The notes under the pieces: model-generated
Seen by the model: the letters and a program-made list of their open reading frames with translations, nothing else
What the model was told of the DNA's origin: nothing
Databases searched by the model: none
Assembly: GCF_047495495.1 (NCBI RefSeq)
Contig: NZ_CP179930.1
Coordinates: 868,001-932,000, forward strand
DNA: 64,000 bases
Origin: Zymobacter sp047495495
GTDB lineage: Bacteria; Pseudomonadota; Gammaproteobacteria; Pseudomonadales; Halomonadaceae
Direction of reading: 5' to 3'
Made by a program: the position numbers and the translations under genes
In this document: positions 61,772 through 64,000 of the stretch, piece after piece
Layout: the number at the start of each line of letters is the position of its first letter
Position numbering within the stretch: the stretch's first letter is position 1

Positions 61772-62536
61772 ATGAAGGCTTGCGTACACTTTATCGGAGC
61801 AGGGCCTGGTGCCGCGGATTTGATCACGCTGCGAGGCATGCGACTCCTTCAGCGCTGCGACTGGTGCCTGTACGCGGGATCAACGGTGAATGAAGAACTG
61901 CTGAATTATTGCAGTGAAAAAGCCCGACTGGTAAACACGGCGCCTTTAGACCTGCTGTCACTGACGGCGCTCTATCAGCAAGCTGCTGAAGAAGGACGCC
62001 AGGTTGCTCGCCTTCATTCCGGCGATCTTTCATTTTTCAGCGCATTGGCAGAGCAGCTCCGCCTACTTGAGCAACTGTCCATTCCTTATACGCTAACGCC
62101 GGGTGTTCCCGCTTTTGCTGCGGCCAGTGCATTGTTACAGCGAGAGCTGACCGTGCCGGCAGTTACGCAGAGCGTGGTGCTGACACGCATTGCTGGCCGA
62201 GCCTCAACGATGCCTGCCAACGAAACACTGGAGTCATTTGCCGCTACTGGGGCCACGCTTGCTGTCCATTTGGCCATCCAGCAGCTCGAGAGCGTCGTTG
62301 AGCGTGTACTTCCTTTCTATGGAGAGGGGTGTCCTGCTGCGGTCGTATATAGGGCAAGTTGGCCTGATGAGCAGGTCATCAAGGCGCCATTGGATAAGCT
62401 GGCGCAGAAGGTAAAGGCGCAAGCCATCACGCGCAGTGCACTTATTCTCATCGGCCCTGCATTGGAGGCGTCTTCGTTCGAAGGCAGTGCTCTTTATACG
62501 AAAGATTATGCACGCCAGTTTCGCGTTTCGAAATGA
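61772..62536 (+). CDS. cobM: Precorrin-4 C11-methyltransferase
   Basis: A 254-residue SAM-dependent methylase. Motifs HFIGAGPGAADLITLRGMRLL, CLYAGSTVNEELL, ARLHSGDLSFFSALAEQ and YTLTPGVPAFAAASALL identify CobM/CbiF. It should be cotranscribed with cobL through the decamer array. A modest ribosome site (AGAGGA) lies ~13 bases upstream. Last cobalamin gene in the window. Confidence 0.94.
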   Translation: MKACVHFIGAGPGAADLITLRGMRLLQRCDWCLYAGSTVNEELLNYCSEKARLVNTAPLDLLSLTALYQQAAEEGRQVARLHSGDLSFFSALAEQLRLLEQLSIPYTLTPGVPAFAAASALLQRELTVPAVTQSVVLTRIAGRASTMPANETLESFAATGATLAVHLAIQQLESVVERVLPFYGEGCPAAVVYRASWPDEQVIKAPLDKLAQKVKAQAITRSALILIGPALEASSFEGSALYTKDYARQFRVSK

Positions 62537-62561
62537 AAGTGCATTTTCCTGCATAAAGCCC

Positions 62562-62590
62562 TTGCCAACCCCCGGTGATCTCTGTAAAGT
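62562..62590 (+). promoter_or_regulatory. rRNA operon promoter 1
   Basis: TTGCCA and TAAAGT separated by 17 bases, followed by a GC-rich discriminator (ACGCCC), as expected for stringently controlled rRNA promoters. About 345 bases upstream of the 16S gene. Confidence 0.65.
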
Positions 62591-62718
62591 ACGCCCTCGC
62601 TGCCAGGGCAAACGCCGGGTGGCACGGAAGCTAACCTCTTGTAGGTCTTCGCTTTTTCTTGAAGATGGTTCAGTTGAGAACGTTGTGTGATCTTCTGAAG
62701 CGATCGCCAAATCGGCGG

Positions 62719-62746
62719 TTGACAAAATCTCCAGAAAATGTAGAAT
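62719..62746 (+). promoter_or_regulatory. rRNA operon promoter 2
   Basis: TTGACA and TAGAAT with a 16-base spacer, about 190 bases upstream of the 16S gene. A consensus -35 box makes this a strong promoter. Confidence 0.75.
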
Positions 62747-62786
62747 GTGCTTCCACTTGCTGAGCAGCGAACGCCGCTCGCAAGAC

Positions 62787-62798
62787 GCTCTTTAACAA
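62787..62798 (+). promoter_or_regulatory. boxA antitermination site of the rRNA leader
   Basis: GCTCTTTAACAA equals the boxA element of E. coli rRNA leaders, and the following CAGGCAATTTGTGTGGGTGC also matches the E. coli leader pattern. A short stem (GCGAACGCCGCTCGC region) just upstream could be boxB. Confidence 0.85.
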
Positions 62799-62934
62799 GA
62801 TGGTCAGGCAATTTGTGTGGGTGCTTGAGGTTTTCGAAGTGAATCATCATTTCGAGCATCAAGTAACTCATCAATTCAATGAGTTGTTTCGATACTCGAG
62901 CCGGATTGGTCACCTAATGACCAATGAAAGATTT

Positions 62935-64000
<1,066 letters not shown>

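Overview
The window is a gammaproteobacterial chromosome segment, most likely from the family Halomonadaceae and perhaps a Zymobacter-like organism. The partial 16S rRNA gene at the right end reads as gammaproteobacterial, and the gene set fits: Entner-Doudoroff enzymes with a strong high-expression codon bias, the thrB-DUF2782-polA neighbourhood, and the aerobic cobalamin genes. The genus is an inference from memory; no database search was possible.

Region by region. 1-6.4 kb holds a yersiniabactin-type uptake locus: a FyuA-like receptor (cut by the window edge), an exporter-fold ABC pair like YbtQ and YbtP, and a divergent YbtA-like AraC regulator. Between receptor and transporter lies only the last ~55 codons of a YbtE/EntE-type aryl-AMP ligase, so the biosynthetic genes seem to have been deleted and the uptake genes kept. 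6.5-10.1 kb is metNI with two metQ genes. 10.3-15.7 kb has a DUF969/DUF979 transporter pair, three orphan exported proteins, an ecotin with a Lys at P1, and an AI-2E/PerM-family protein. 16.1-19.4 kb has eda, a NIPSNAP gene and edd. 19.8-30 kb is mostly core: proP, psiE, amtB, rlpA, thrB, DUF2782, polA.

30.4-39.2 kb is the most unusual part. A near-consensus Fur box precedes a peptide/nickel-type ABC importer whose second permease and both ATPases are fused into one 812-residue protein, followed by a second YbtP/YbtQ-like exporter-fold ABC pair. I read this as an iron-regulated composite metallophore import locus. 40.0-42.6 kb is a tandem family of LuxR-type regulators: two intact genes flank at least three broken copies joined by out-of-frame deletions. 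42.6-47.6 kb has a YieH-like phosphatase, an EmrAB-like pump and small exported proteins. 47.9-50.8 kb is a zinc importer (znuCBA) with a Zur box and a previously unlisted 46-codon membrane-protein ORF overlapping the znuC start. 50.9-62.5 kb has tmcA, pepD and the cobalamin genes cobG, cobH, cobI, cobJ, cobK, cobL and cobM, with a tRNA 2'-phosphotransferase (kptA) inserted. The rRNA operon promoter region and 16S gene end the window.

Three intergenic places carry perfect short tandem arrays: heptamers of 12+6 copies after amtB, 16 copies upstream of cobL, and a 16-copy decamer that supplies the stop codon of cobL. Two of the heptamers have a G3N4 form on the minus strand and could fold as G-quadruplexes. 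Metal economy (Fur, Zur, YbtA-type control, two metallophore importers, cobalamin) is the common theme of the accessory content.
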